Shown piece by piece: positions 13,598 to 27,060 of a stretch of 64,000 bases of DNA. The stretch lies in the NCBI GenBank assembly GCA_020746875.1, contig JAGTJL010000014.1:1488001-1552000 (forward strand), in the 5' to 3' direction. The notes beneath the pieces were generated by a model. That model was not told where the DNA came from. It made no database searches and was given only the letters and a program-made list of their open reading frames with translations. The translations under genes and the position numbers were made by a program. Source of the stretch: Rhexocercosporidium sp. MPI-PUGE-AT-0058. Its lineage: Eukaryota; Ascomycota; Leotiomycetes; Helotiales. Position 1 is the stretch's first letter; each line of letters starts with the position of its first letter.

Positions 13598-14780
13598 GAT
13601 GAACGAACGACTTGAAGAAAATGACAAACAATCGAATGCTTTGCGGATGAGCTTGTTCAGCCAGAGAAGGAAAATACCTATGTATGTATGTGCTTCGTAT
13701 CGATCGTATGTCACCAGACTATGATCGACGTCTGGGGAGAGGAAATCTAATATCAACCGAAACCTGGTTACGGATGCATTGATTCCAATCGACAGTAAAC
13801 TTCCCCGATCCATCGAAGGGCACAAAAAATATCCAAGAATAGAAGCAAGGGAAATAACAAATAATGCGGACTCCGAAATACGAAGCCTTGGCCATCTAGA
13901 AGAAGCTTGTTTTTAAAGTTGCCTTGAAGTAACCAAGAGCTAAGAGAGAAATGGGACGAACACCGACCTGCCGAAGTTTAATCTTTGGGAAGGACAGTTG
14001 CCGATCGTGCGAAACAGCTAGGGGCCCCTGCCGAGGTTGAAAGAATCTTCGGAGAAGGCTTCTAGAAAAGTGTTGTTTGAGGCTGAGTATGATATCATTT
14101 GATGCGTTCGAAGACCTGGTCCTTGCTGTTTGCGATGTGGAGATGCATGCTGTCATGAAAACGGAACGGCAATTCCTCCTCAGGGGGGTGAACAATTTGG
14201 GCACCACGGTTAAGCGAGATCGACCTGGAAACCAGGTTCACGATCTCTCGATACGAGGACGGAGAAGCTAGCGAAGGTTATGCGACCCAAACGAGAAATT
14301 TGAAGATTCTCGACAGAAAACCCACCAAAGTCATCTACGGAGAGCAGCAGTCGAAGACGAGCGAGACTCAACATTGTGTTAGTCGACCGCAATCGAAAGT
14401 GGTCCAGGAAGCATCGTGTCAGCCTAGGACAGCTCCGAGATTCTACATTTTTGGTCAATGAACACAAAGTAAGTGGGTACTTTCAACAATAACTACTCTG
14501 TGCTCCTTGCACGGCTAAGCACAATATCGGAGTTGGTAGGGCTAGGCGGGCAGCCCAAAGCACCAATGCCCCGGATTAGCCCAGGAACAGCTCAGCAGAT
14601 GCTACTTTCTCTACCCTGGTCTCAAAAGTGAACCAAATCCGAGCTTGAAACCAGGGTATATGTTCTTGGTTCTCCCCATTCTTGAGCTGCCATCAAGTTT
14701 CGACTTCATCTCAACCAACTTGAGTCGTTCGCTCTCAGCAGCAATTATCTTGTATCGTCTCTCTTCGAAGTCTGCTCAAG
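13598..14780. other. Divergent promoter region between two acid peptidases
   Basis: This 1.2 kb separates the starts of the A1 and S53 peptidase genes, so shared control is plausible. A GCCAAG hexamer, the PacC consensus, is present on the minus strand at 13887-13892. One copy in this length is about what chance would give. No supported gene lies here. Confidence 0.5.
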
Positions 14781-16704
14781 ATGCATTTCACTCGCTATGT
14801 TGTGTCTTCAGCTCTGTTAATTTCTTCTTCGGTACTCGCTCTACCATCCCTTGCTGGCAACCAAGATACATATGGATCCTATCGAGTCATCGAAAGTAAA
14901 AACGATGTCCCGAGTGGATGGACTTATCAAGGACCAGCCAATTACGACACAGTCCTGCACTTGCGCGTCATTCTCAAATCTGGGGAAGGGAATGCTTTGA
15001 GTGAAAAGCTACTAGACATGAGCACTCCCGGACATAAGGCTTATGGGAAGCATCTTAACCAAGAACAATTAGGATCGCTCGTTGCACCCGAACCCGGAAA
15101 TGTCAACCTTATTACCTCATGGCTCAACTCGTTCTCAGGAGTTAGTGATATTGCCTACTCAGTTCATGCCAGTTCGATCTCCTTCAAAAGTACTGTCTCG
15201 GCAGCTAGCAGTATGCTTGCCACTCAATTCGGAGTTTTCCGAGTTACCAATGGCGATGGAAGTATTGTCCGCAGTCTTGAATACAGCCTTCCAGACTATC
15301 TCAGCCAGCATATTGGGCTCATCCATCCGGTCACCTACTTCCCGCCATCAAAAAGACCCGACGTGAAGTCTGTGGATGAAGATGCCAAGCGGTTTAGGGA
15401 ACATGTAGCTCCAATTTCTAAGCGCGATATAGATCCCGAGCTATTGAAAGCATGTCGGTAGGTGTCTCTCTCCTCCAATTTCTCCCAGAGAACTCGAGAG
15501 ATCATGACTTCAAGCCCCACCAAAGCCAAACACTAACTGTCTATTCTTCTACAGCACCATCACACCAACGTGTATAGCGAAGATGTACAACATCGATTAC
15601 TCACCTCCAGCCAACACCACTTCTAGTGGTAGCAGCCTTGGAGTCGCTGGCTTTCTTGAAGAATACATCAATCACGAAGACGTCTCATCCTTCGTTCGAA
15701 AATACGGCAACTCAGCTTCCATTCGCGCAAACCCTGGTACCTTCACCGTCGAACTCGTCAACGGCGGTAAGAACGATGAATCAATTCCCGGAATTGAAGC
15801 AACCTTGGACATGCAATACAGCATGCCATTCACTGGCTCTTTACCAGTCGTCTATTACTCTACCGGCGGGCGTCCGCCGGCCCTTGGGCCAGATGGACAG
15901 CTATTACCCGTCGAGCAGACAGCCACCGAGCCATATCTCGAGTGGCTTGAATATATGCTCGCCAAACCTGACGGAACCATCCCTCAAGTAATCTCAATCT
16001 CATACACCGACACCGAACAGGTAGTTCCTCGAGACTACGCAGTGCACGTCTGTGATCTCTTCGGCCGCCTTGCAGCTCGCGGTGTATCTATCATTGACGC
16101 ATCCGGAGACGGCGGATTAGCAGGCCAAAGAGATGGCGAATGTATCAGCAACGATGGGTTGAATCGACCTAACTTCCTCCCAACCTTTCCAGCCAGTTGT
16201 CCCTGGGTTACTTCCGTCGGTGCGACTACTATCATTCCAGAGCAAGCTGCTTCTTTCTCGTCTGGTGGATTCTCGAATTATTTTGCCACCCCATCCTACC
16301 AAGTTAATGCCACGGCTACCTATATCGCCTCTCTCGATGGCCAGTATGAAGGTCTCTACAATGCTTCAGGACGCGGTATTCCCGACATTGCACTCTACGG
16401 TTCTCGATATGAAACAGAGAATGGTGGAGTCTCTTCAGGTCACCACTCTGGCACTAGCGCTGGGACACCTGTCTTCGCCGCTATGGTTGCACTTGTCAAC
16501 GATATCCGGCTGAGAAATGGCAAGCCAGTCTTGGGCTGGTTAAATCCTATGTTGTATTCGGAGGGAATGAAGACTGTATGGAACGATGTTACCGAAGGAG
16601 TCAGCTACGGATGTGGAGCTACCTGGAACACAACCGTTGGATGGGATACAGTGACCGGATTGGGGAGTCCTGATTTCCAGCGTCTTGTGAAGGCCCTGCA
16701 ATAA
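14781..16704 (+). CDS. Secreted sedolisin / tripeptidyl-peptidase (family S53)
   Basis: Two exons, 14781-15457 and 15555-16704, give 608 aa. A signal peptide (ending near VLA) is followed by a pro-domain of about 190 residues and a dibasic KR site near residue 215. The catalytic domain carries the Glu/Asp pair in GIEATLDMQY, the oxyanion Asp in DASGDGG, and the catalytic Ser in SGTSAGTP. The C-terminal NDVTEG region matches the calcium-binding loop of sedolisins. The protein acts at low pH outside the cell, releasing tripeptides or cutting internally. It is divergent from the A1 peptidase, its natural functional partner in acid proteolysis. Confidence 0.93.
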
Positions 16705-17363
16705 CTGTCAATGAGAATCTAATAGAACTCAACCTTCTAGATGTGGATTTGGCGCAACATTTAACTGTTGACGATAGCTTTCTCCTCTCCTCCTACTCAA
16801 GAAGCTCTAGCTCGGGTACAAACCTCCGACTACCTCGTCAAACTGCATCATGAAAACCCTTTTCTTTCCCCACCGCACACTGGCATCACTCAAACACCAT
16901 TATATCAACATCCTCAAGGTAAGAATATCACTCATCCTTCAAGCCCACTCTTGTTATGCACCACCCCGGCACGCCACTTCCGCCTTGGCGATGGGCATAC
17001 ATGCTGGTCTTAGTCTTGTGCCAGAAGTAATCGCCGCTTGATCCATCTTCAAACCTCAAAATATCGACTCTGGTATCTCTTCCAGAATCTGGTTAGTTGG
17101 ACCTAGCTTTTCTTGTGAATCTCTTACCTCCTAACATATTCAGCAAGACTATTCTTTGTCAGTTGCGTTATATTTGTTGCGATCTTCTCTGGCTTCGCTT
17201 ACTCGATAAGAGCACTTGGCTGGACTTTCTCTGTTCATGACTCGTTTTAGTCTGGGCGTGCCGACGTAAATATGGACAGGAGCTCTTCTTGGTACTTTTA
17301 ATTAACAAATTCCGTCTCTTCCGTCTCAGTCATTATCTTATCGGTTCCTCAATCAAATCAACA
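16705..17363. other. Intergenic
   Basis: Between two plus-strand genes: the 3' flank of the sedolisin gene and the upstream region of the transporter gene. No supported gene. Confidence 0.5.
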
Positions 17364-19839
17364 ATGCCTTCCAGGAACCCACCACTAGACATCGAAATGC
17401 CCATCCGTCACCCAACTTCCTCCTCAGATGGCGAACTTTCCCCCTCAACACCAACAGCAGCACACAGACTAGACCTCGAGAAACAAGCCACCATACCCGA
17501 TCACGCACCTCCTCGAGCCCTCACTCACCAAACAAGCAGCCGTATAACACGATCTCAGTCAATCATGCATCGGCACACCACCAGCAACAAATTCACACAC
17601 CCACTCTCACACATGAAGACAACCCCAGACTCCATTGTGGACTTCGACGGTCCAGATGACCTCTACCGACCTATCAACTGGCCGTTCAGAAAGAAGCTCG
17701 TCACGACACTACTATACGGACTCACGACCATGGGAGCGACGTGGGCCAGTGCAGTGTATAGTCCTGCGGTGGAGCAGATTTCAGAGGAGTATGGGGTTGC
17801 TGATGAGGTGGGGAACTTGGGGGTTAGTTTTCTGTTGATTGGGTTCGGGCTTGGGCCTTTGCTTTGGGCGCCGTTAAGTGAGGTGTAAGTTAAACTCCGG
17901 TTTACGGAATTTTGATCGTCAATGGACTCGGGATTGGAAGTGTGCTGACCACCTACACTTTCAAGGTATGGAAGGAAAGCAGCAGTAATTGCTCCGTATT
18001 TTATAGCAGTTTGCTTCTCGTTTGGTACAGCGACCGCGAAAGATATTCAGACTATTCTTATCACGAGGTTCTTTGCTGGGTTGTTTGGTTCGGCTCCTGT
18101 AACTGTAGGTCCATCCTCGCCATGCTACGCTTTCAAATCACGGTTTTGGATCAGATCCTCAGTAAATTTATTGTGTTCTAGTATTAAATGACTGACTTGG
18201 GTTTCGAGTAGTAGAACACAGGAGGTGTACTTGGCGATATATGGTCTCCTCAACAGCGGGGAACAGCTATTGTAGGTTACGCATTTGCCGTCGCGGGTGG
18301 ACCTACTCTTGGGTAAGTACTTTCCAACACTAGCCTCAACACATCTGAATCCAGCTAACAACCATGAAGTCCAATAGCAGGCGGTGCAATAGTATCGAGC
18401 TACCTCCGCTGGCGCTGGACCGAATATGTACTGCCCCTTTCCCTTACCTCTCCCATTTCCACCCCATCATGGCCCCCAACATACATCCCATCTGACACAA
18501 AGCCCTCCAGACAACAGCCATATTGATGATGACCTTCCTACTCCTCGACATCATTATCCTAGACGAAACCTATGCGCCCGTCCTTCTCGTGCACAAGGCG
18601 CGGCGTCTCCGCCATGAGACCGGGAACTGGGCTCTCCATGCCCGTCACGAGGAATGGGACGTTAGTCTCAAGGAGATGGCGAATAAGTTCCTCAAAACGC
18701 CTTTTAGATTGCTGGCTACGCCTATCTGCTTTTTGGTAGCGCTGTATGCGAGCTTTGTTTATGGTATTTTGTATCTGTAAGTGTCTTATTTGAGTTTTAA
18801 ATTTTCAGTCTCGACTGTTGCTTTGGTGACTACGAGCTGATGTGTGATTAGGTGTCTAGGAGCTATCCCAATCCAATTCGCAGAAGAGAGGGGCTGGGGT
18901 CCTGTTACTTCTCAACTTCCATTCCTAGCTCTTCTTGTCGGCGTTATTTTAGGAGGAGGTGCGAACATCTCGTACGTTTCTCCTCTCTCTCAAATCATGT
19001 GAAAACCGAATAGAAGCTTAACGAGACATGAAGCAACAACAAATTCTATATTCGTCGCTTCGAAGCCAATGACAACAAGCCCGTGCCCGAAGCACGTCTC
19101 CCACCGGTACGTATATAGATCCCCTCTAAAATTGGCCCTCCGCACGCCCTCTCATGTCAACTTCTAAAAATGTCCGAAATTAAACGACTAACTTCTGAAT
19201 AAATCCTCATACTGACATGGGATAGATGATGCTCGGCTCACTCTTCTTCACAACAGGCCTCTTCCTCTTCGGCTGGACGTCCCCCTCACACATAACTCCC
19301 GTCCTGCCCATCCTAGCTCTCATGTTCATGGGTTTCGGCTTCTTCACCATCTTCCAAGCAGCACTCAACTATCTCATCGACACGTTTACGAAGTTTGCCG
19401 CTTCGGCTGTTGCTGCGAACACGTTTTTGAGAAGTGTGAGTACGGTTTTTAACTTTCGACTTACAACCTCCGACTTTCGTTCCATGTATTTATCCATCAT
19501 ATTTGCACTTCCATGTCTTATTTCTATCATCTCACTCCCTCAATTCCTTCCGACACCAGAAATCAAGAATTTCATCATTCATTTCACAAAATTTTCTCAA
19601 AAATCGGTTTTCGGCTTAACTCCACGATCAGAATCATTTACTAACATCCCCGCCCCCCACAGATCTTCGCAGCAGTCTTCCCCCTTTTCGTAGCGCCCAT
19701 GTTCCACAACCTCGGCATCCCATGGGGGAGCTCTTTGCTCGGCTTCGTGAGTCTCTGCCTCGTGCCCATTCCATTTCTGTTCTATATCTACGGATCGAGA
19801 ATTAGAGGGAAGGGGCGCTTTACCGCGCAGGTTATGTGA
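17364..19839 (+). CDS. MFS multidrug/polyamine-type transporter (DHA1)
   Basis: Nine exons: 17364-17884, 17966-18104, 18215-18312, 18370-18427, 18511-18776, 18852-18971, 19034-19106, 19226-19435 and 19663-19839, giving 553 aa. All junctions keep the frame. A hydrophilic N-terminal tail of about 105 residues precedes 12 membrane segments. Family marks include PLSEVYGRK after the second helix, the APVTNTGGVLGDIW block, and YLRWRWTEY in the middle. These belong to the fungal DHA1 group of proton antiporters for drugs and polyamines. Two acceptors end in AAG rather than YAG (introns 3 and 6). The transported substrate cannot be read from the sequence. Confidence 0.88.
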
Positions 19840-20561
19840 ATATAACAGGAGGGTAACTAGATTTTATTTTTGTACTTCAAGGATATTCTTTTCCTTGTTT
19901 CTTCCCTTCTTTCCGCGTCTGGGTGGGTTGTGGGTGGTGTTGTGAATTGGTATGGTAGTCGGCTTGGGGAAAGAGAAAGAGGAAGAGGGGATATTTATAT
20001 AGTGTTGTGTTGCACGGTTGGTGTTTGCTGTACACAGGTGCTCTGGTTCTTGATTTTGATGTATTTACCAAATAGAGCTACATAGATAAAGATACATCCT
20101 TATATGCCCACGATCTTTATGTACTACCTTTGAGCTACTGTACAGCCTAGTATGGTAGAACCGCGATTCATGAAGCGTCTACAGCATCTAGCTAGCATCT
20201 TTCTCCGATCTTCCAGAATACTGCTTTTGCTGGGGACTCAACGGCTCTTGTCGACAATATGAGAGTCTCTCAAGCGGCTGTATATTTGCAGAGCAGTTTT
20301 GTAGATTTAGTTGTAGTTGAGAGTCTGATATTATATCCGTACCATTCCGAAAACCCCTCTCTCTATCTAACATCATGATATATATACAGGCGGCCCAAGC
20401 AACTAGCAACTCAGTATAAAGCTAGCCAATCAATTCCCAGAACGCCTCGCAATGCCCGTTCAAATATCAAAAACGAATACACTTATACATATCCCACAAA
20501 TCCCACATCCACCTTCAAAACTCGATTTCCCTCCTCATCCCTAAAATCTAACCACATCCAC
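19840..20561. other. Convergent intergenic region
   Basis: The 3' flanks of the transporter (+) and Tim22 (-) genes. No supported gene. Confidence 0.5.
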
Positions 20562-21469
20562 CTAATCGACCTCACTAGGCCTCCTCATATACGCATCAAT
20601 CGCTGCACTGAACGCCGCAAAACCCGCACACCCTAACGCAGCCGCCTGTGGTCCTGCTGGTGCCGCTAGCACACCTCCAGTAATACACCCCGCAAGAACC
20701 CCATTCGTAAGATCATTCTTTGCGCGGAAGCCCTCAATACAGCATTCCGTGCCAGCGAATATAGCGCCTACTTTCCCGAAGTTCTTGGCTGAGGAGAAGG
20801 AGCGCGCACCCATGTCCCGGAGACCGGCTTTGAGTTGTTGGCGCAGCGGGAGGGAGGCGATTGTTGCGCCGGCGGAACCGGGCGTGTGGAGGGGGGTGTC
20901 GTATTGCATCTAGAGGGTGTTAGATATGATGGTAGTTTTGGAGAGGGGTGTTGGGGGAACGTACAGATGCCATGAAGAGACCGAAGGCACCACCGAGGGC
21001 AAAACCCATTACGCCTGAGACGGCGGTTTTGCCGGGACAGGATTCCATTAGTGCTTGCATCTGCGAAGTGTATGTTAGCTTGTGCATTTTCTCCAACTCG
21101 TAACAACATCTATCTGTAGCGAAATCAACGATCGTCCCTTTCCAAAATCGCATCCCAGTCCAGGGCCCATCCAACTCCCACATTGTATCGATCGCGGAGT
21201 CGGACTGAAAAGCACTTCTCCCCTCCGTATCGTGTCCTTTTCCATCTGTACCCCAATTCAATCCAATCCGACCCTCAATTCAAAATCACAGCACCTTCCA
21301 TCCGATTCTCCCTCCCCTATCAGACCCCAAACCAAGACCCTAAAACCCCCTCCCAGGAAAGAAACTCATATCAACCTACATTCTTAACAACAGCCTTCGC
21401 CTGCTCCTCCTGCGCATCGCCCTGATATCCACCACCCGCACCGCCTGGCGTCCACATCGGTCCGTTCAT
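20562..21469 (-). CDS. TIM22: Mitochondrial inner membrane translocase subunit Tim22
   Basis: Three exons: 21469-21380, 21060-20965 and 20909-20562, giving 177 aa, the usual size for fungal Tim22. The first intron is long for this window (319 nt). The protein starts with a Gly-rich hydrophilic segment and then has [22 protein letters not shown], the first membrane helix with glycine-zipper spacing. After the second intron come [32 protein letters not shown] and a glycine/alanine-rich final helix, the Tim17/22/23 family signature. Tim22 inserts carrier proteins into the inner mitochondrial membrane. The conserved cysteines (SCP, ECC) are present. This is a single-copy housekeeping gene. Confidence 0.93.
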
Positions 21470-22418
21470 CTTCGATTCGTCTCTTCTCTTCTCGTAAACT
21501 ATCGGATCTCGCTCGCCTGTCGTCGGCTTTCATGCGCTGGGTTGGAGAGGGCACTGCGAGATGGTGGTACTTGAGTGTTGTGTAGAGGATGTGGATGTTC
21601 AGAGGGGATGTGATGTTAAGCTTGGGTTGGGTCGGGTCGGTCAGGGCGAGAACTTTTTGGCGAGGCTGAAGGAGTGGGGACGTGCACGCGAGGCTGAAGT
21701 TTTGGGGATGATGGGATGGGAAGGAGTTTCAGACGAGAGAATTGCGAATTGGCAGATTGTTTTGTTTGGAATGAATTTGATTGGAATGAATTTGATTGGT
21801 TTCGTCTGATGATCACCAACCGATTTGGAAAGCCATTTTTGTTTGGTTGAAATAAGGTAGCTTTATAAAATGCAGGATCCGAATGCACCTCTCAGACGCT
21901 CTCCTCCTCACATCGGTATACTGAGGTAGTTAGGTAAAGCGGGTTCGTCACAATCTGAACCATCCTGGAACGACTGCAATGTGGTAATTAAATTTTGGGA
22001 CTCGGGAGTTTGTGCAGTACTTTTCTTGTAAGCCATATAGGTCGCTACTGCTGCCTGTCTGCCGTATGAACCTATATGAGATCCATTCGTCTCATCCACC
22101 ATTCCTCGCATCCATTCCAGTTTTAGGATGTCTATCCATCTCAGGGCTTTCCGATTTTAGTGAAAGCTATGACAAAAGGTCCATATGCTTGTGACGCCCA
22201 GCGTACTTTCCTCCATGGTTCCGTACCATAACCAGCTCAAAATCTAGTTGATTGTCTCCTCATGAAACTACCTCCCGGAACGCCAGAAACCCATCTATAA
22301 AGTCCCATTTCCCATATCTACTCAACACAAAAGCCCCTAGGAAAGAAGTGCAAACGCGGCATGAAATCGTTGTTTTCGTTGTCTCAAGATTAAGATTTGA
22401 AGTTGGGAGGCGATATGC
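21470..22418. other. Intergenic
   Basis: Upstream flank of Tim22 and 3' flank of the GH16 gene, both on the minus strand. A direct repeat of a TTGGAATGAATTTGA-like unit occurs near 21765-21795. No supported gene. Confidence 0.5.
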
Positions 22419-24036
22419 TCAGGATACGGAGAAGACAGAGAAGTTGCCAAACTCCCAGTAGGCATCCGTGAAAGCCATGTTGTTGTTCGAGACGTAATCG
22501 ACACAAGTACCAGGACCTAAAATATCACCACATCAGTCTCCAAGCTCTCAAAACTCTCAAGCATAAAACGAGGGAAGGAAGCAAACTCACAATTCTCCCC
22601 ATAAACCTTCTTTGCACCCGCCCAATCACCACAAAGGTCAATATTCGCCACAATACTCTGATTCCTAAAATGTTTCCCAATGTCACACTCCGTGTTCGGG
22701 AAATCTGCTGTGGCAGTCCCCCAACTATTGGGATCCGGAGAACTCCACAAATTACTCGGGAGGCTCCCCCTCGCGAATTGCCACATCCTAATGCCCGCCT
22801 CTCTCAACTCAAGGGCGAGCACGCCGCCTCCATTGGCATTGAACGTAGTCCCGAACGTCGTGTCAGCACCGGCGTTGACTCCACAGCCAGCGTTAGCATT
22901 CGTGGTGTTGACGCAGGTGTTAGCGAGGACTTTGCCGGTTTGTTTGCGCTTGACGCTTTTCATGGTGCAGCCTTTTGAGGTGTGGAGGGTCATCTGGTTG
23001 AAGGAATTGTCGACGACATTGACGGATTCCATAACGTCTATCTCTCCGTTCTCGGGCCAGTTGTTAGGGTCTGTCAGCCAGAGGGCAGGCCAGGTGCCGC
23101 AGCCGATAGGGGAGTGCTTGACGTCGAAGATGAAGAGTGAGTTGAGGCCGTATTGCTTTTTGGATGTTACGCGGACGGAGAAGCGGCCAGTTGAGGCGTT
23201 AGGGACGCTGCTGTTTGAGACAGAGGTGTCGACGCGGAGGATGGCGGAGCTTGGGCTAGTGTAGGTTAAGTTTAGGGAGGAGGCTTGCTCTGAGGGGACG
23301 TAGTGGACGTGGCCGTTTGTTGGGTCGTAGCCGGTGAAGTAGTCGAAGTTGTCTGAGAAGAAGGAATCGCCTGAAACTGTTTGGATGTTAGTACTGATCT
23401 CATCCAATCTCGTACAAATCCAAGGTAAAACAAAAATAACGACAACGTAGAACGAGCATCAATGAAGATGAGGTGAGGAAGGGAGAGAGACTTACAAGTC
23501 TCAGCCAACTTATAAGACTGCGTCGAATAAGTCGGATATCTATTATTCCTCGACACGACCACCGCAACCGCAATCACAATAATCAATACCACAACCACCA
23601 CACCCACGAAAATCGCCCATGCCTTTTTGCCCCAACCCTTCACATTCCACCATGGTTGACGCAGCGTATCCTGGCGATCATACCCCATGATCTGTTCATG
23701 AGCAGAGGTCTTCCTCCGTCCATTCATCTCCCCAATAGTAGCGAACGACATGCCTTTGCTCCTGAAGAAATCCTCAGCTTCCTGCTCCTGCCTCTCGAGT
23801 TCCAGGTCTTGCTTTTCCGGGTCGTGGATCTCGATCGTAGTCGTATTATTAAACGAGTGTGTTTCTTTCCTGGGCGAGAATATCCGGCTGCTTTTCGCGC
23901 GGACGTGTCGGACTGCTTTAGGTGGTTTCCAGTACTCGAGCGGTTGAAACGATTGTGGAGTTAGTGTTTTTTGTGGCTGTGGAGGTCGAAGTGTTGTAGA
24001 GCGAGTGGAAGTGGAAGAGGGATTAGGTTGGGCCAT
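22419..24036 (-). CDS. GH16 endo-beta-1,3(4)-glucanase-like enzyme, type II membrane protein
   Basis: Three exons: 24036-23496, 23376-22591 and 22516-22419, giving 474 aa. The last exon was found from its acceptor and restores the C-terminus (FTDAYWEFGNFSVFSVS). The first 140 residues are cytosolic and charged, followed by one membrane anchor (about 141-163, Val/Ile-rich). The luminal or extracellular domain opens with the family-typical FDYFTGYDPTNGHVHYV. The catalytic motif is GEIDVMES, with the nucleophile and acid/base Glu flanking the Asp. Fungal relatives of this layout act on beta-glucans or in cell-wall assembly. The anchor makes a wall-remodelling role more likely than free secretion; this is inference. 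Confidence 0.9.
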
Positions 24037-25390
24037 TCTGTCCAGGAGAGCCGGCTCTCGTATCTATATATCGATATCGATCTAGAATCCACACACACCC
24101 CTCTCACTCTCCTTATCGAAGCGATCGAAAGATCCCGTACCGAAAATAAACAACAAATCCAGGCACAGCCTATACGAATTTTCAAGGATCCAATTAATAA
24201 TTGTAGGGCTGCGCCACAAGGAGCACCAATCAAAAACCAAAGAGGCAACGGAGAAAGTGACGAAATAGGCAAGAAACGATTAGTTAAAGAACGCAACGAC
24301 GTTAAGTGTACCCGCACTTCCCGAATCAATCGAGAGAGAATTAGTTGAGCAGTTTATCCGGCCTGCGAGCTGACGGCGCAAATAACAAGAAAGAAAAAAT
24401 TGGATACGAGATCGACTCGCAGATAGATAGGAGACGGAGGTCAGTGGAACGCGTGTGTTTTTGACTGTTGAGGGTGTAAGACCCCGCATTAATTGATGAT
24501 CCACCAAATCATCGTGCGTGAAACACGCGGCCGGCATGTGAAGACTTTCAAGACTTTACACGGTCGATGAATGGGTCTTGATTCAAGACAGGGGAGCTTG
24601 CGTATTCATGCCGTCTGATATGATGGTATCAGATCCATGCATGCTCTTCTTATCTGCCGCCGTCACTGGTCCCCTTTGCAACTGTCCCGACGCATCTTTG
24701 AAGAAGTTGCTGGATTGTGATGGATTTGATTGGACATGATGAATTTGAATATCGGATGAATAGTCTCATCATAACCGGCTTTTGTTGCATGCATTGTGTT
24801 TAGCTATGAAAATCATCGTTTCATCGACGTCTGTTGGTAGGAGCCGACTAAGATGTGTGAGTCGCTTTTGACGATCAGGGGGTCTTGATGCCGTCATAGC
24901 TTCCAGGTTGGCTCATCCCCAGTGATGTTAAATCTTCCTATGAATAGAACAAAATGACTCTTCAATGATACCTACCGCCACTTCGTCGCCTGAGATTCTT
25001 TTTCTTTTCAAAGTCACTTATCTTTTTCATTCAAGTCGAGATGTTGTTTCGATTACTCAAATGCAAGCCAACATCTGTTCCTGCAGGTGGTTCCTGGGCT
25101 ACTGTATTTCCGCAGCATCGTCAGCAGCCACGACGCCTCACCCGCCCTGTCACCTATCCCGTTTTGAAACCCCCCATCAAAAACACCATTTCAAACGACC
25201 AATCCGAAATTAACTTAAACTTTGATGTTCAAGCTTAAAGGCCTTGGCCTTGAGCTTCTCGTACGATAAGCCGGGCTCAGTAAAACCAAGGCTGCGCTCT
25301 CGACAGGATGGATGCCGAGTGAGTGATAACTCGGCCCGCCCGGCTCGGCTCGGCTAGGGGAGGCGTCTGCTTTGAACTGTACTGGGAGAC

Positions 25391-25409
25391 TATATATATA
25401 TATATATAT
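25391..25409. repeat. (TA)n microsatellite
   Basis: Nine and a half TA units in the gene-poor spacer. Confidence 0.95.
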
Positions 25410-27060
25410 GAGGTCTGATCGGGAGCTGATCTGGTTGACACTACCCGTATTGATGTTTTTCTTTCTTCCTGAATTCTGGCGAATCAATGTTCAACAAACT
25501 GGGCCATGCACTAAATTTCACACTGCAGCATCGTATATGTTCTATTGGCCTGGGGAGACATCGCATCAAGCTGGTACTCTGGGTTGCTTGCTTTCCCATT
25601 GAATATGAAGTGCAAAGGCACGAGCCCTTCCATGCGCCGTCCATAACCTCACCAAGTCCGTCCTTGAAGCATTTGAATTTAATCTTACTTCTACATTTTT
25701 CTCAATCCCACATCGAATTTAGACTCGTTCGTTCTACAGTAGCTGCGGCTCTCACTTTACCTTGTAGATATCCTGCATCTTCAGCCACATGAATCAAACC
25801 CAATCCCAATCCAGTTCAGCCCAATCTAGGATCCCCATCCCATTATTCATACCTCGGAACCAGATCTACGGAATCGCAGTCCGCATACCGCAATTGCGAC
25901 ATCCCGATGCTGTACACAACAACCCCCTCCTTTTCCCATGCTTCAGTATCCCACTTCCTTGATATCATCCGAGCCGTGCGTGTTGTGAAGCGTTGTACCT
26001 GCATACAAAGTAACATACGCGTAGCTAGATAATATGCAACCTTGATAAATCGCCTAGGATCCCTTTATCGGGCTCAGCTTTCTCTTCTTACTTACCCAGA
26101 AGTTTTAAAGGTACCTTTTGTACAAATAAACAAGGAACTCGTGACGACGTTACACAATGGTGATGCCCTAAAAGTCAATGGTTGCACCCAAGTCGGGATC
26201 TGCAGCATGCCATTATCTTGAGCTGCCAACTCCCGCTGTCATTAGGTAATTGACAGCTAGTTGACAGCTGACAAAAAAGTGCTGGCTGTGCTGTGTTTGC
26301 GCGTTTGTCGTAGGCGTACAGCATTCATGAGGAGGAAATCTCTGCTTTATCTCATCTCCCTCCTCCTTGCTTTGAGTTCCTTTTTGCAGAATTTGATTCC
26401 GAAAATGTAGGATTACTTCTCACCAATTCCATGCATTGCAGATCTCCAACCTCGCCTTATCGGTGACACTTCACTGGTGCTCGTGGGCGCAGATAAGATC
26501 AGCCTTTTGACATTCTAGAAGTCAGCCCAGACTCCAGACCAACACCAAGCTTAAGACAGCCGAGGCTTCGGGCGCTGCGTGTCATCCAGTCCCTTGCCTT
26601 CGGATGGAGCCCTGAATCATGACTTTTCTTCAAGGATTAATCTGACAAGTGAGACCATGAGATGGTCCGATTAAAGGTTAATAGCCGGAATTGAATCTTC
26701 AAGGAGGTAGGAGGTCGTACAGGCAAGTTGAAGGATACGACAGAGCCATTGCGAAGAACCAACAACCAGAGAGAGAAACTTCGTGGGAAAATATAATGAA
26801 TAATGCCACCACTGACACCATTTACTTATGCTTGCGTGACCTTTCAAGCCCTCGAATCACAGCTATTGATCTTTTATCTCAATAATCTCTTTGCCTTCAG
26901 CCCAGGCTCTTGCCAGATGTTGCCTGCAACAATCCCGGCATTTCACTACAGGTGCAGGTGGTTTGCACTTTGAGGAAACGTGACCCCGGGAGGTCGCCTC
27001 TTCCCCAACTGACATTCAGCTGGGCCTCCGAACATCTTCACATTTCGGTGTCGGCCACAC

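Noticed and set aside
13887..13892. PacC-type GCCAAG hexamer between the two acid peptidases
   Set aside because: A single copy in about 1.2 kb is roughly the chance expectation, so it is not called as a regulatory site.
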